Position numbers and translations under genes: made by a program
NCBI GenBank assembly: GCA_905369775.1
Contig: CAJPJR010000058.1
Location: 1-12,301, forward strand
DNA: 12,301 nt
Direction: 5' to 3'
From: Prevotellaceae bacterium UBA1746
GTDB lineage: Bacteria > Bacteroidota > Bacteroidia > Bacteroidales > Bacteroidaceae
Part shown: piece by piece, positions 1 to 7,925 of the stretch
Layout: every line of letters begins with the position of its first letter
How positions within the stretch are numbered: position 1 is the first letter of the stretch
The notes under the pieces: generated by a model
Seen by the model: the letters and a program-made list of their open reading frames with translations, nothing else
What the model was told of the DNA's origin: nothing
The model's database searches: none

Positions 1-56
1 GCCTTCGTGGCGTAATAAAGTGGAACAGCTTTTGGTATCGAGCTAAGTGTGATACG

Positions 57-92
57 AAAAAAGCGCGCGCCCCCGAAAGGGAGAACGCGCGG
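57..92 (-). terminator. Rho-independent terminator of the lipoprotein pair
   Basis: Read on the minus strand, a GC-rich hairpin has outer CGCGCG arms at 64-69 and 86-91 and an inner CCC/GGG stem around a GAAA loop. It is followed at once by a run of six T (57-62). It starts about 30 nt after the stop codon of the lipoprotein gene at 122-595, so it most likely ends transcription of the tandem lipoprotein genes. The remaining bases 1-56 show no gene I can support. Confidence 0.8.
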
Positions 93-121
93 AAGAGGCT
101 TATTTCATGTTGTTGCCCGAT

Positions 122-595
122 CTATTTTTTCCCTTCAGTGGAGGTCATCGGTTCTTGTGTGATGAGGAAGGGATCGAGGTACATGGGGAAGATGCTGACA
201 TTGACTTTGAAGCTAATCTTTTGGCCCGTGGTGTTTGGGCGCGCCATGATTTTTAGTTTTGTAGCCTTCTGTGCTTCGATTTTCTGCAGTACAACCATGA
301 TATGCTTGTAGATGGCGGTATCACCTGAAATTGGATTTTGCCAATAGTGGTAGTGTTCAATGAGTGTGTCTAATCCGTAGTTATTGCTGCGATCGAGCCA
401 AAGATCATAATTATTACCGATGTATTCGAGCGTGTCTCCTTGAGCCGGTAGGTTCACTCGGATTGTCTCGTGCGAATACTGGCGTTTGGGGACGTTGGTC
501 CAGTGTACGGCGACATCTTTGTCCACCAACTCTTCTTTGCAGGAAAGAATAGAAAGGCAAAGGAGAGAGGCGAGAAAAAAATGAATTGTTTTCAT
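122..595 (-). CDS. Small lipoprotein of unknown function, paralogue 1
   Basis: The protein has 157 residues. It opens with a lipoprotein signal peptide (K2, hydrophobic core at about 4-15, lipobox ILSC with the acylated cysteine at 19). The mature protein begins CKEEL; acidic residues right after the cysteine resemble the Bacteroidetes surface-export signal, so an outer-membrane, possibly surface-exposed location is inferred. No catalytic motif is visible; the body looks beta-rich with conserved blocks WTNVPKR, TIRVNLPAQGDTLEYIGN, DTAIYKH and a fixed tail ending PMTSTEGKK. The next gene upstream (711-1184) is a paralogue of the same length, about 63% identical by my hand alignment. The ATG at 595 follows CAAATAACG with no Shine-Dalgarno, as is normal in this phylum. 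I do not recognise a named family. Confidence 0.75.
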   Translation of the reverse strand: MKTIHFFLASLLCLSILSCKEELVDKDVAVHWTNVPKRQYSHETIRVNLPAQGDTLEYIGNNYDLWLDRSNNYGLDTLIEHYHYWQNPISGDTAIYKHIMVVLQKIEAQKATKLKIMARPNTTGQKISFKVNVSIFPMYLDPFLITQEPMTSTEGKK

Positions 596-710
596 CGTTA
601 TTTGGGGATATGGTGGAGTATTCGAGATGGTGTTTGAAACAGTAAGGTACGTTGTCGCGTAGAACCTCTTTCTTCGGGCTTTTCGATAGTGCCGCTCAAG
701 GGGACGTGCT

Positions 711-1184
711 CTATTTTTTGCCCTCGGTGGAGGTCATTGGGGCTTGTGTGATGAGGAAGGGATCGGTGTACATGGGGAAGATGCCAACTCGGATGGGGAG
801 CCTGACCATTTGAGACGTCGCGTTGGATCGTGCCATAATTTTTAAAATTGAGGTTTTGTGCGCTTGGTCTCTTCGTAGCACGACCGTGATGTGCTTATAG
901 ATAGCCGTATCCGATGCTATGGTGTCTTGCCATTTATCATAGTGGGAGATGACCGTGTCGCATTCGAAGTTTTCGTGCTCTCTTAACCAAAGATTATATT
1001 TATTACCGATGTATTCGAGCGTGTCTCCCTGTGCCGGGAGGTTCACGCGGATTGTGTCGTGTGAGAATTTACGCTTAGGTACGTTTGTCCATTGGACTGT
1101 TTCGTCACGAGTGTATAATTCCTCTTCGCACGAGAGGAGTTGTAGACCTAAGAGAAGAAGGAGGAGAATTTGGATGGATTTCAT
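711..1184 (-). CDS. Small lipoprotein of unknown function, paralogue 2
   Basis: The protein has 157 residues, exactly the length of its neighbour. The signal peptide is leucine-rich (residues 4-17) with lipobox LLSC and cysteine 19; the mature start CEEEL is again acidic. It shares the central block from WTNVPKR to EYIGN and the C-terminal segment IFPMY.DPFLITQ.PMTSTEGKK with paralogue 1, while residues 66-90 and 104-135 have diverged. The two genes lie head to tail, 115 nt apart. Similarity continues upstream of both start codons (shared AATACTCCA and CCAAATAA), so the duplication included the leader. No function can be assigned; a periplasm-facing or surface lipoprotein is inferred from the signal only. 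Confidence 0.75.
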   Translation of the reverse strand: MKSIQILLLLLLGLQLLSCEEELYTRDETVQWTNVPKRKFSHDTIRVNLPAQGDTLEYIGNKYNLWLREHENFECDTVISHYDKWQDTIASDTAIYKHITVVLRRDQAHKTSILKIMARSNATSQMVRLPIRVGIFPMYTDPFLITQAPMTSTEGKK

Positions 1185-1545
1185 TATTTGGTGGTGTAAA
1201 TAATGGAGTATTGGAGATTGTATTGGTAGTAGTAGGGAATGTTACTCCGAACCGGAGGAGGGGAGATTGTGCTGGGTCGGTTTGCGGGATTGTTGGTGTT
1301 GAAAATTTTACTTTGGGAATGGATGCTTCCGTTAGAACTGCATGCGCGCCGATACATCGTTTTGCTCAGTACAGCTGACGAGAAAGCGCAAGACTGCGTG
1401 TTTTGTTTGTAATGTTTCTATTTTATCTATTCCTTCGCGAATATAGTTTCTTTTTTTTTGTGTACAAGATGTGGTGCCGTTTTTAACGAAATTCCCCGAC
1501 CGTGCGAGACGATCGGGGAACCGGAGTATGAAGAAACGGTAAGTA
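1185..1545. other. Gene-free spacer between lipoprotein 2 and the porin gene
   Basis: This 361-nt spacer holds no credible gene. The short open frames crossing it lack start signals and recognisable sequence. Its left end carries the leader of the second lipoprotein gene; I find no clear Bacteroidetes -7 box (TAnnTTTG) there. Its right end carries the terminator-like hairpin of the porin gene at 1492-1520. A run of nine T sits near 1451-1459 with no hairpin before it. Confidence 0.6.
1492..1520 (-). terminator. Terminator-like hairpin after the FadL/OmpP1 gene
   Basis: Perfect 8-nt arms TTCCCCGA (1492-1499) and TCGGGGAA (1513-1520) enclose a 13-nt loop, 25 nt after the stop of the minus-strand porin gene. 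The T tract that follows on the minus strand is weak (TTTCGTT), so this could be an inefficient terminator or a 3'-end stabilising hairpin. Confidence 0.6.
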
Positions 1546-3285
1546 TCAGAAGCGGAATTCGGCACTGAGACCGAAGACGTGGTTGGTGCGGGTGAAGAGG
1601 TCGGCACCTTGGGGGCTGAGACGGCCACTTTGTACCATTTGGGTCACTTCGCCGGCGGACTGGCGGAGGATGTTGGCTTGCTCGTTGGGATCTTGGGTTG
1701 CGAGAAGACCATTGCTGACAGCAGCAATTTTGGTGGCGGTGGCGAGGGTCTGGTGGTAGTCGGCGGAATTTTTGAGGTAGTTTTCGTAGAAGGTGCGGAA
1801 GTAGGCCGCGTTGAGTTTGACGTGGTCATTGAGACGGAAGCCGACACCGACACCGACGCTGTAGGAGTTGACGTTGAAGGAAACGTCGTTCATCATGCGG
1901 TCGTTGTTGGGATAGAGGGTGCGCTGCATACCGGCGCTGATTTCCCACTGACGAGTGAGGTCGTATTCGGCACCGGCGAGGAACTCTTGGGTGCCACGAT
2001 CGAGGAGATCGTTCTTGTAGGCGTTCTTCACACCGGATTTGGCTTGCTTGTCGAAATAGTAGTGGTAGCCGAGGTTGAGACGGAGGCTCTCGACGGGGCG
2101 AACGCGGACACCGACGGTGAGAAGAGCGGGGATGTCGCTGCGCACTTCGGTCTTGTCGGCGAAGGCTGCAAACTGCTCGCCGGCAGCGGCCGTGGTGGCG
2201 CTGTTCTTCGACTCGTTGGCGAAGGCGATGCGGGTGCGGAACTCATATTTGGCCGCCACGTCGAGGAAACTGTTGTGGAAGTGGGCACCTACGATGGGGG
2301 CGAGGCCGAAGGCGTGTTGGTGGACGTTGATGCTCACGTCTTGGGTGGCTTGGGCGAGGGCGCCGGTGGTGTAGGCGAGTTTGCGGTAGTCGCCGAGTTT
2401 CTGATTGTAGGATTGGGCCAATTGGGCTTGCTCTTTGGCTTCCGCGCTCTTGGATTGTGCCAAAGTGATGTTGCCCGACGCGCTGGCGGCTTGTGCTGCG
2501 GCAGCGGCTTGCGTGGCGGCGTTGGCGGCCGTCAGTGCGAGCTTTCCGTTGGTTGCGGCTGCACTTGCAAACTCATCGCTCTTTTGCTTTAAGTATTCGG
2601 GAGCGGAGGTCATTTGGTTGCCATTGCGATCGCCTCCGTTGACGCGGATGTTGCGGAGGTAGCCATCGTAGTGGGCTGCGGCGAGTACACCGCGCACACC
2701 GCCATAGATGGAGAAGTGTTCGCCGATGCGGTAACCGGCACCGAGGGTGAGCCCGTAGAAGTATTGGCGGCCGTGCATGTAGGCGTCGACGTCGTAGCGG
2801 TTGAAACCGAGTGCGTGGTTGGCATTGCCGATCGCACCGAGGAGGGAGACTTTGCTTTCGAAGCTGCCGAGGCCGTTGTGGTAGGTGGCTTTACCACCGC
2901 CGCCTACGAGAGCGAGGTTGACCTGGAGGCTGAGGGGGCCGTTGACCCAGGCGCCCTGGAGCGAGGGGATGACGGGTGCTTTGGCTTCGGCCTTGAAGGT
3001 TTTGGAGGCGGAACCATTATTGCGAATGCCGTATTCGAAGGGTTTGAAGGCGGATTCGATTTCGCGCGTTTGGTAGGCAGATTGGAGGTTGATGCCGAAG
3101 TGGAAACCGGGTTGGAGGAAGTTGACACCGGCAGGATTGGAGTAGACACCGTTCAGGTTGATGTTGGCGTCTTGTGCGGGGTTGCGCAGGAAGGCGACGC
3201 TCTGGTTGGTGTTGGTGAGATAGCCACCGGCCATCATGCTCAAGGTGCTGCCGAACAACATGGCCGACAATACAATTTTCTTCAT
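1546..3285 (-). CDS. Outer-membrane FadL/OmpP1-family transport protein
   Basis: The 579-residue protein has an N-terminal signal peptide (MKKIVLSAMLFGSTLSMMAGG, cleavage near 20) and ends in phenylalanine (SAEFRF), the usual C-terminus of an outer-membrane beta-barrel. FadL-type features are the N-terminal region with NPA motifs (NPAQ at 35-38, NPAG at 50-53, the plug/hatch segment) followed by alternating barrel strands such as YGLTLGAGYRIGEHFSIYGGVRG. The family imports hydrophobic compounds such as long-chain fatty acids; the substrate here is not predictable. Two segments are unusual: residues about 230-315 are an alanine/glutamine-rich stretch expected to be helical, between barrel strands, and about 502-563 form a second helical-looking loop before the last strand. 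FadL/OmpP1 proteins are commonly 400-500 residues, so these insertions explain the extra length. The ATG at 3285 lies about 35 nt after a predicted transcription start. Confidence 0.85.
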   Translation of the reverse strand: MKKIVLSAMLFGSTLSMMAGGYLTNTNQSVAFLRNPAQDANINLNGVYSNPAGVNFLQPGFHFGINLQSAYQTREIESAFKPFEYGIRNNGSASKTFKAEAKAPVIPSLQGAWVNGPLSLQVNLALVGGGGKATYHNGLGSFESKVSLLGAIGNANHALGFNRYDVDAYMHGRQYFYGLTLGAGYRIGEHFSIYGGVRGVLAAAHYDGYLRNIRVNGGDRNGNQMTSAPEYLKQKSDEFASAAATNGKLALTAANAATQAAAAAQAASASGNITLAQSKSAEAKEQAQLAQSYNQKLGDYRKLAYTTGALAQATQDVSINVHQHAFGLAPIVGAHFHNSFLDVAAKYEFRTRIAFANESKNSATTAAAGEQFAAFADKTEVRSDIPALLTVGVRVRPVESLRLNLGYHYYFDKQAKSGVKNAYKNDLLDRGTQEFLAGAEYDLTRQWEISAGMQRTLYPNNDRMMNDVSFNVNSYSVGVGVGFRLNDHVKLNAAYFRTFYENYLKNSADYHQTLATATKIAAVSNGLLATQDPNEQANILRQSAGEVTQMVQSGRLSPQGADLFTRTNHVFGLSAEFRF

Positions 3286-3326
3286 GGGGTGTGTGAAAAC
3301 GTGGTAGTTGGTTTGGATTGCGAACG

Positions 3327-3356
3327 CAAAGTTACAACGTCATTGCACACAAACAA
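3327..3356 (-). promoter_or_regulatory. Bacteroidetes-type promoter of the FadL/OmpP1 gene
   Basis: On the minus strand TAACTTTG (3334-3327) fits the Bacteroidetes -7 consensus TAnnTTTG. A TTG (3356-3354) sits 19 nt upstream, as expected for the -33 element. This predicts a short leader of about 35 nt and transcription independent of the comEC unit. The rest of the 212-nt spacer up to 3497 shows no hairpin strong enough to call a comEC terminator. Confidence 0.6.
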
Positions 3357-3497
3357 TGAAACTGTGCGAAGAAGGGGACTATTTTCTGTATATCTTGTCG
3401 TATTGTCAGGTGAAGATAGCGGTTTCCGGTGAAATGGAGGAGCGGATTGGCTATTTCTGCACAATTGAGCGGAGAGTGTGAAATGAGGAATGAAATT

Positions 3498-5702
3498 TTA
3501 TTCCAATTGGAAAAAGCCTCTTTCGGCGATGTCGTAGAGCGGGAGGTGGTGACAGCGGGCGTAGTGCGTGTAGAGTCGGCGATAGTAGGGACTCAGATCG
3601 GCTGAGAGGAGGAGGGTGACCGGGCGATAGTAGCGAAACAGATGGGTGGGGGGACGATGCACTTGGTGGGTGACGAGCAGGAGGTCGACAGAAAGGGGGG
3701 CGGCGGGATAGGCGTGGGAGAGGGGATGGTCGACCACGGCAATGCGGCGCCCATGGTGGAGCAACACGCCCGGTGCGAAGGCGGAACGTTGTGTGCGGCG
3801 ACTGAGAAGGGCGCAGCCTGTGGTGTCGCGCAGGGCGGAGAGGGGGAGAAAGAGGGGCCGGAGCTCGCGGGCTTCCCAATCGTGGAGCGCGGTGGAGCGC
3901 AGGGCGATGCGGGCGCGGGCCGTATCGGTGCAGAGCAGGAAGGAGGGGCCGTTGGTTTGCAGGAGGTGAATGGCGGTGCAGGAGTAGGTGTGGTAGACGA
4001 TGAGGCGGTCGGTGGGACGATGATGGCGATAGTCGTCGATCAGGGTGGAGATGCCAAGCAGAATGAGGGGGAGGAGAGGGAGCCACCGGCGCACGGGGAG
4101 GCGCAGTTGGTCGCGACGATAGACGACAAACAGTGCAGTGGAGAGCAGGAGGTAGGCGCTGAGGGTGGTGAGCAGCGAGGGGTGAAGCTGAAGGGGGGCG
4201 AAGAGACCTTGCGAGAAGAGGCTGAGCGTGCGTTCGAGCCCCGACAGAGTGGCGGTGAGCAGAGGGGCGAGGAGCGTGCGGAGCGGGACGAGCAGGAGAA
4301 AGAGGAAGCTGCCGCTGAGCAGGATGTAGGCGAGGGGAATGACGAGCAGGGAGGAGAAGATTCCACTCCAGGGTAGGCGACAGAAGACGTAGCAGACGAG
4401 AGGGGTGGTGGCGAGTTGGGCGGCGAACGAAACGACCAGGAGGTTCCAAACGGCGCGGAGGGAGTTTTTGAGTAGGCGCATGCCGCGCGAATCGGGTGAA
4501 CGCCGAGCGAGTTCAGCGCCGCGGGGTGTGAGGGGCGTCAGTGCGGGCGGCGGAGGCAAGAGAGGGGCGATGAGCAGGATGCCGCCGACGGCGAGGCAGG
4601 AGAGTTGGAAACCGAGGTCGAAGAGCCACTGCGGAAAGAACAGGAGGAGCAGGAGGAGGGTGAGCAGGAGGCTGTGGAGGCCGTGGCCGTCGCGGCGAAA
4701 GAGCGAAATGACCGCGGACAGGCTGAACATGAGGGCGGCACGGATGAGGGAGACGGGGAGGCCGGCGAGGAGGGCGAAGAGCCAGATGCCAACGAGAGAG
4801 AGTAGGGTGGAAAGAAAAAAATACCGGCGACCGGCTCGGCGGGCAGGGAGGTTGACAAAAAGATTGTAGAGCGAATAGAGAATGGCGAGGTGGAGGCCGG
4901 AGAGGGCGAGCAGATGACCGGCTCCGCTTTCGCTGTAGAGTTGGCGGGTGGAGCGGTCGAGTGCGGTGCGATCTCCGAGTGTCATGGCGGAGAGCAATGC
5001 GGCGGTGTGCCGATCGAGATGCTCATGGTATTGGGCGACGAGGTGCGCGCGGGCGACGAAAAGTTGCTCGCGAAGGGTGAGTTCGACGGGGAGATGCGAG
5101 AGCTGCCAGTCACCGGTGTAGCAATGGGCACTGCCCGAAATGCCTTGTCTGCGCAGGTAGCCGGCGCGGTCGGGCTCGCCGGGGTTGCGCGCATCGGTGG
5201 GAGAGGTGATGCGCGTGTGGATGAGGAGATGAGCGCCAACCGGAAGACGATCGGTGGGGAGCGGAGAGGAGGAACGGAGGGTGGAGTCGGACAAGGAAAG
5301 TTCGATGAGGCGACCTTCGTCCGCGTCGGGCGCGACGAGTCGGCATTTGGCATACCATTGTCCGGAGGAAACGTAGGGCGCATCGCTCACCACGGCGAAA
5401 TGGGTGCGGGGCTGGCGCTCGTCGGGGAAGTTGAGGCGACTGCGCTCGTGGTGGAGAAGGGTGAGACCGAGCAGGAAGGTGGTGAGGGTGATGCCGACGG
5501 TGGTGAGAACGGCCGGAGGGGTGCGGCGGAAAAAGAGTAGGGAGGCTGTGGAGAGGCCGACGAGGAGGGTGAAGAGGAAGAGGAGGTTCGTCGAGAGCGC
5601 GAGGTGGGGGTAAAAGAAATCCCCCGTTGCAATGCCTGCTGCCAGGGGCAACAGGATACGCAACAGGGGAGATGAGGGGGACGATGCCGGGGGTGTGCTC
5701 AT
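3498..5702 (-). CDS. comEC: ComEC/Rec2-family DNA uptake channel
   Basis: This polytopic inner-membrane protein of 734 residues is the presumed channel that moves single-stranded DNA into the cytoplasm in natural transformation. Residues 11-85 hold the first membrane segments. Residues about 95-200 match the DUF4131 region, including NPGEPDRAGYLRRQGI (173-188). Residues about 230-520 are the Competence domain, with the diagnostic SGAGHLLALSGLHLAIL (259-275) and FDLGFQLSCLAVGGI (361-375) and many membrane helices. The C-terminal 200 residues correspond in position to the metallo-beta-lactamase-like domain, but I see no HxHxDH metal motif, so this domain appears degenerate, as in other short Bacteroidetes ComEC proteins. 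The start codon overlaps the plsC stop (ATGA, 5699-5702), indicating translational coupling. The gene is GC-rich and throws long antisense open frames that I regard as shadows. Confidence 0.92.
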   Translation of the reverse strand: MSTPPASSPSSPLLRILLPLAAGIATGDFFYPHLALSTNLLFLFTLLVGLSTASLLFFRRTPPAVLTTVGITLTTFLLGLTLLHHERSRLNFPDERQPRTHFAVVSDAPYVSSGQWYAKCRLVAPDADEGRLIELSLSDSTLRSSSPLPTDRLPVGAHLLIHTRITSPTDARNPGEPDRAGYLRRQGISGSAHCYTGDWQLSHLPVELTLREQLFVARAHLVAQYHEHLDRHTAALLSAMTLGDRTALDRSTRQLYSESGAGHLLALSGLHLAILYSLYNLFVNLPARRAGRRYFFLSTLLSLVGIWLFALLAGLPVSLIRAALMFSLSAVISLFRRDGHGLHSLLLTLLLLLLFFPQWLFDLGFQLSCLAVGGILLIAPLLPPPPALTPLTPRGAELARRSPDSRGMRLLKNSLRAVWNLLVVSFAAQLATTPLVCYVFCRLPWSGIFSSLLVIPLAYILLSGSFLFLLLVPLRTLLAPLLTATLSGLERTLSLFSQGLFAPLQLHPSLLTTLSAYLLLSTALFVVYRRDQLRLPVRRWLPLLPLILLGISTLIDDYRHHRPTDRLIVYHTYSCTAIHLLQTNGPSFLLCTDTARARIALRSTALHDWEARELRPLFLPLSALRDTTGCALLSRRTQRSAFAPGVLLHHGRRIAVVDHPLSHAYPAAPLSVDLLLVTHQVHRPPTHLFRYYRPVTLLLSADLSPYYRRLYTHYARCHHLPLYDIAERGFFQLE

Positions 5703-6457
5703 TGATCGTCGTTTTTTATGTAGCCTCGGCGTTCTTCCGGGAGTCCGTCCATGATGGTCTGATAACTTTCGTCGAGCAGGCGTTTGATGTTCTCGTGTCC
5801 TTGTGACGTGGGATGTATCGGCGCGTGGATCGTGAGGTGCAGCGGGGCGAAGTGGGCGAAATGGAAATCGCGCATACGTGGCATGACGTCAAAACTACCG
5901 TTGATCGTGATTGGCACGACAGGGAGTTGGAGTTCGTCGGCGAGTTGGAATGCGCCACGACGGAAAAGACCCATGTGGCCGGTGAAGGTGCGGGCGCCTT
6001 CGGGGAAGACGGCGAGCGAGGTCCCACCAACCAGGCGCTGGCGTGCGGCTTCCATCGTTTCGGCGATGGCGCGGCGACTCGATTTGTCTACGAAAATGAA
6101 ACCGGCTTTGGCACAGGCATAACCCACGAAGGGAATTTTGCGCAAGGAGGCTTTCATCATCCATTTGAACTCACGGCCGAGGAAGCCGGAGAGGAGGAAA
6201 ATGTCGAAAGCGCCTTGGTGGTTGGCGACAAAAACGTAGCTCTGGTGCCGTTGCAGGTGTTCGCGTCCTTCGACTTTGACGGGGAGGAAGAGTAAACGGA
6301 TGGTGAGCCATCCCCAAATCCGGCTGGGGGCGAAAGCAAACCAACGCGATAATCCCACGGCACAACCTACGGCGGTCACCAGCGCGGTGATGATCGTGAG
6401 GAGAAGGAAAATCGGGAAAAAGACGAATAGTTGATAGAGACGATAGAGGAATTGCAT
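5699..6457 (-). CDS. plsC: 1-acyl-sn-glycerol-3-phosphate acyltransferase (PlsC family)
   Basis: The 252-residue membrane-associated enzyme transfers an acyl chain to lysophosphatidic acid, giving phosphatidic acid for membrane lipid synthesis. An N-terminal membrane segment spans about 10-35. The acyltransferase motifs appear in order: NHQGAFD (79-85, catalytic H80 and D85), the region GFIFVDK (119-125), FPEGAR (151-156), and VPITINGS (181-188). Length is normal for the family. The stop overlaps the comEC start; the dihydroorotase gene ends 66 nt upstream, so it is the third gene of the presumed operon. A related lipid acyltransferase (for example of ornithine or glycine lipids) cannot be excluded from motifs alone. 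Confidence 0.88.
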   Translation of the reverse strand: MQFLYRLYQLFVFFPIFLLLTIITALVTAVGCAVGLSRWFAFAPSRIWGWLTIRLLFLPVKVEGREHLQRHQSYVFVANHQGAFDIFLLSGFLGREFKWMMKASLRKIPFVGYACAKAGFIFVDKSSRRAIAETMEAARQRLVGGTSLAVFPEGARTFTGHMGLFRRGAFQLADELQLPVVPITINGSFDVMPRMRDFHFAHFAPLHLTIHAPIHPTSQGHENIKRLLDESYQTIMDGLPEERRGYIKNDDQ

Positions 6458-6523
6458 GACGATTCGGAGTAAGCGCGAGCGGTGCGTCGGTCGCCAATGT
6501 GGCGGTTGTCAACGGTGGCCCTA

Positions 6524-7882
6524 TCAATTGCGGCCGTAGCGGCGTGGCATGTAGGTGATGGGACGACCGCAGTAGTTTTCGTTGGTGATGCACCCTTTAT
6601 TGTAGACCAGAGAGCCGTTGACGAAAGTGCGCATCACTCTCCAGTTGAACGTATGTCCCTCGAGTGGGCTCCAATTGCATTTGGAGAGAACGTGGTTGGG
6701 AGTCAGCGTCCAAGGACAGTGGCGCTTCACGAGTACGAGGTCGGCCATGTAGCCTTCGCGTAGGAAGCCGCGGTTCTCGATGCCGAATGTACGAGCGGGA
6801 TTGTGCGACATGAGTTCGACCATGCGCTCAATACTTAATACGCCTTCGTCGACGAGGTCGAGCATGGCGACGAGCGAGAATTGGACCATCGGCATTCCGC
6901 TGGCAGCTCGTGCGGCTCCGCCTTCTTTGTCGGCGATGGTGTGCGGTGCATGGTCGGTGCCGATGCAGCGAATGCGTCCGTCGGTGAGGGCTGCGCGCAA
7001 TGCATCGCGATCTGCCGCTGTTTTAATCGAAGGGTTGCACTTGATGCGGGTGCCGAGTCGTTCGTAGTCGGCATCGGTAAAGAGTAGATGGGGAAGACAG
7101 GCTTCGGCCGTGATGAGCGGATCGTTCGGACTGAAAAGATCCAATTCGCAGGCCGTGGAAATGTGAGCGACGTGTAAACGGGCTTGGGTGGCTTTGGCCA
7201 GTGCAATGGCTTGTTGTGTGCTCTTGAAACAGGCTTCGGCCGAACGGATGGTCGCATGATAGCGCACGTGTGGGTCTGCTCCGTAGCGCGCTTGATGTTC
7301 TTTCATCGCGGCGGTGATCATCGGGGTGTCTTCGCAGTGTACCATGATCGGGAGTCGCGATTCTTCGAACACGGTGAGTAGTGCGTCGGGATCTTCCACT
7401 TGAAGCGAACCCGTGCTGCTGCCCATGAACAACTTTACACCCGCTACAATGCTGGGATTGATTTGGCGCAAGCGGTGGGCGTTGTCGGCGGTGGCACCGA
7501 CAAAGAACCCGAAATTCACGTGACAGAGGTTTTGTGCCCGTTCGATTTTTTCTTGTAGCGCCTCGGCCGTCACGGTGGCGGGGATTGTGTTCGGCATGTC
7601 GAGCACGGTGGTCACGCCGCCCGCTGCCGCAGCGCGACTTTCGCTGTCGAAATCGGCTTTGTGCGTCAACCCCGGATCGCGGAAGTGAACATGTTCGTCG
7701 ATCACACCGGGGAGGAGGTAACATCCTTCTGCGTCGATGGTGGAGTCGGTGGGAAGTACCGGAGTGACGTCGCGTCCGATGAGAATCTCTTCGATGCGAT
7801 CGTCTTCGATGACGATGCTACCGAGCTGACTGCCCCCCTCGTTGACGAGGATGGCATTTTTGATAAGCGTTCTGTTGTGCAT
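6524..7882 (-). CDS. pyrC: Dihydroorotase, class I (pyrimidine synthesis)
   Basis: The 452-residue cytosolic zinc amidohydrolase interconverts carbamoyl-aspartate and dihydroorotate, the third step of UMP synthesis. Family signatures are all present: DEHVHFRDPG (62-71, metal ligands H64 and H66), GVTTVLDMPNT (89-99), GVKLFMGSSTG (148-158, K150 at the position of the bridging carbamyl-lysine), VHCED (181-185, H182), VAHIS (238-242, H240), KCNPSIK (281-287) and GTDHAPH (308-314, catalytic D310). The active site therefore looks intact. The ATG at 7882 lies 43 nt after the stop of the mannosyltransferase gene, so it is very probably co-transcribed from the promoter upstream of that gene. The first-line alternative, an allantoinase or hydantoinase, is disfavoured by the dihydroorotase-specific DEHVHFRDPG context and the pairing common in Bacteroidales. 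Confidence 0.93.
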   Translation of the reverse strand: MHNRTLIKNAILVNEGGSQLGSIVIEDDRIEEILIGRDVTPVLPTDSTIDAEGCYLLPGVIDEHVHFRDPGLTHKADFDSESRAAAAGGVTTVLDMPNTIPATVTAEALQEKIERAQNLCHVNFGFFVGATADNAHRLRQINPSIVAGVKLFMGSSTGSLQVEDPDALLTVFEESRLPIMVHCEDTPMITAAMKEHQARYGADPHVRYHATIRSAEACFKSTQQAIALAKATQARLHVAHISTACELDLFSPNDPLITAEACLPHLLFTDADYERLGTRIKCNPSIKTAADRDALRAALTDGRIRCIGTDHAPHTIADKEGGAARAASGMPMVQFSLVAMLDLVDEGVLSIERMVELMSHNPARTFGIENRGFLREGYMADLVLVKRHCPWTLTPNHVLSKCNWSPLEGHTFNWRVMRTFVNGSLVYNKGCITNENYCGRPITYMPRRYGRN

Positions 7883-7904
7883 AAGATCCTAAGACTGCTG
7901 TGTG

Positions 7905-7918
7905 CGTGCCGAGGCACG
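7905..7918 (-). promoter_or_regulatory. Small hairpin between mannosyltransferase and pyrC
   Basis: CGTGCCGAGGCACG forms a 5-bp stem with a CGAG tetraloop, 8 nt after the mannosyltransferase stop and ahead of pyrC. No T tract follows, so it is unlikely to stop transcription; it may tune mRNA processing or translation, or be incidental. Confidence 0.3.
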
Positions 7919-7925
7919 AAAGATA

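Noticed and set aside
1..56. End of a gene entering from the left
   Set aside because: All three plus frames have stops or unrecognisable short sequence; too little to support any call.
1449..1460. T-run as a plus-strand terminator
   Set aside because: No hairpin precedes it and no plus-strand gene ends there.
1579..2592. 337-residue open frame on the plus strand inside the FadL/OmpP1 gene
   Set aside because: Its composition (Gly, Val, Glu-rich with no motif) is what the reverse strand of a GC-rich barrel gene gives; the minus-strand product has a signal peptide, NPA motifs and a terminal Phe.
2614..3432. 272-residue open frame on the plus strand opposite the start of the FadL/OmpP1 gene
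   Set aside because: Antisense shadow: Gly/Val/Glu/Asp-rich repeats, no recognisable domain, and it runs through the promoter of the real gene.
3451..4449. 332-residue Pro/His/Arg-rich frame on the minus strand
   Set aside because: Out-of-frame shadow of comEC; low-complexity Pro, His, Arg and Ser composition and no start signal, while the overlapping ComEC frame has clear family motifs.
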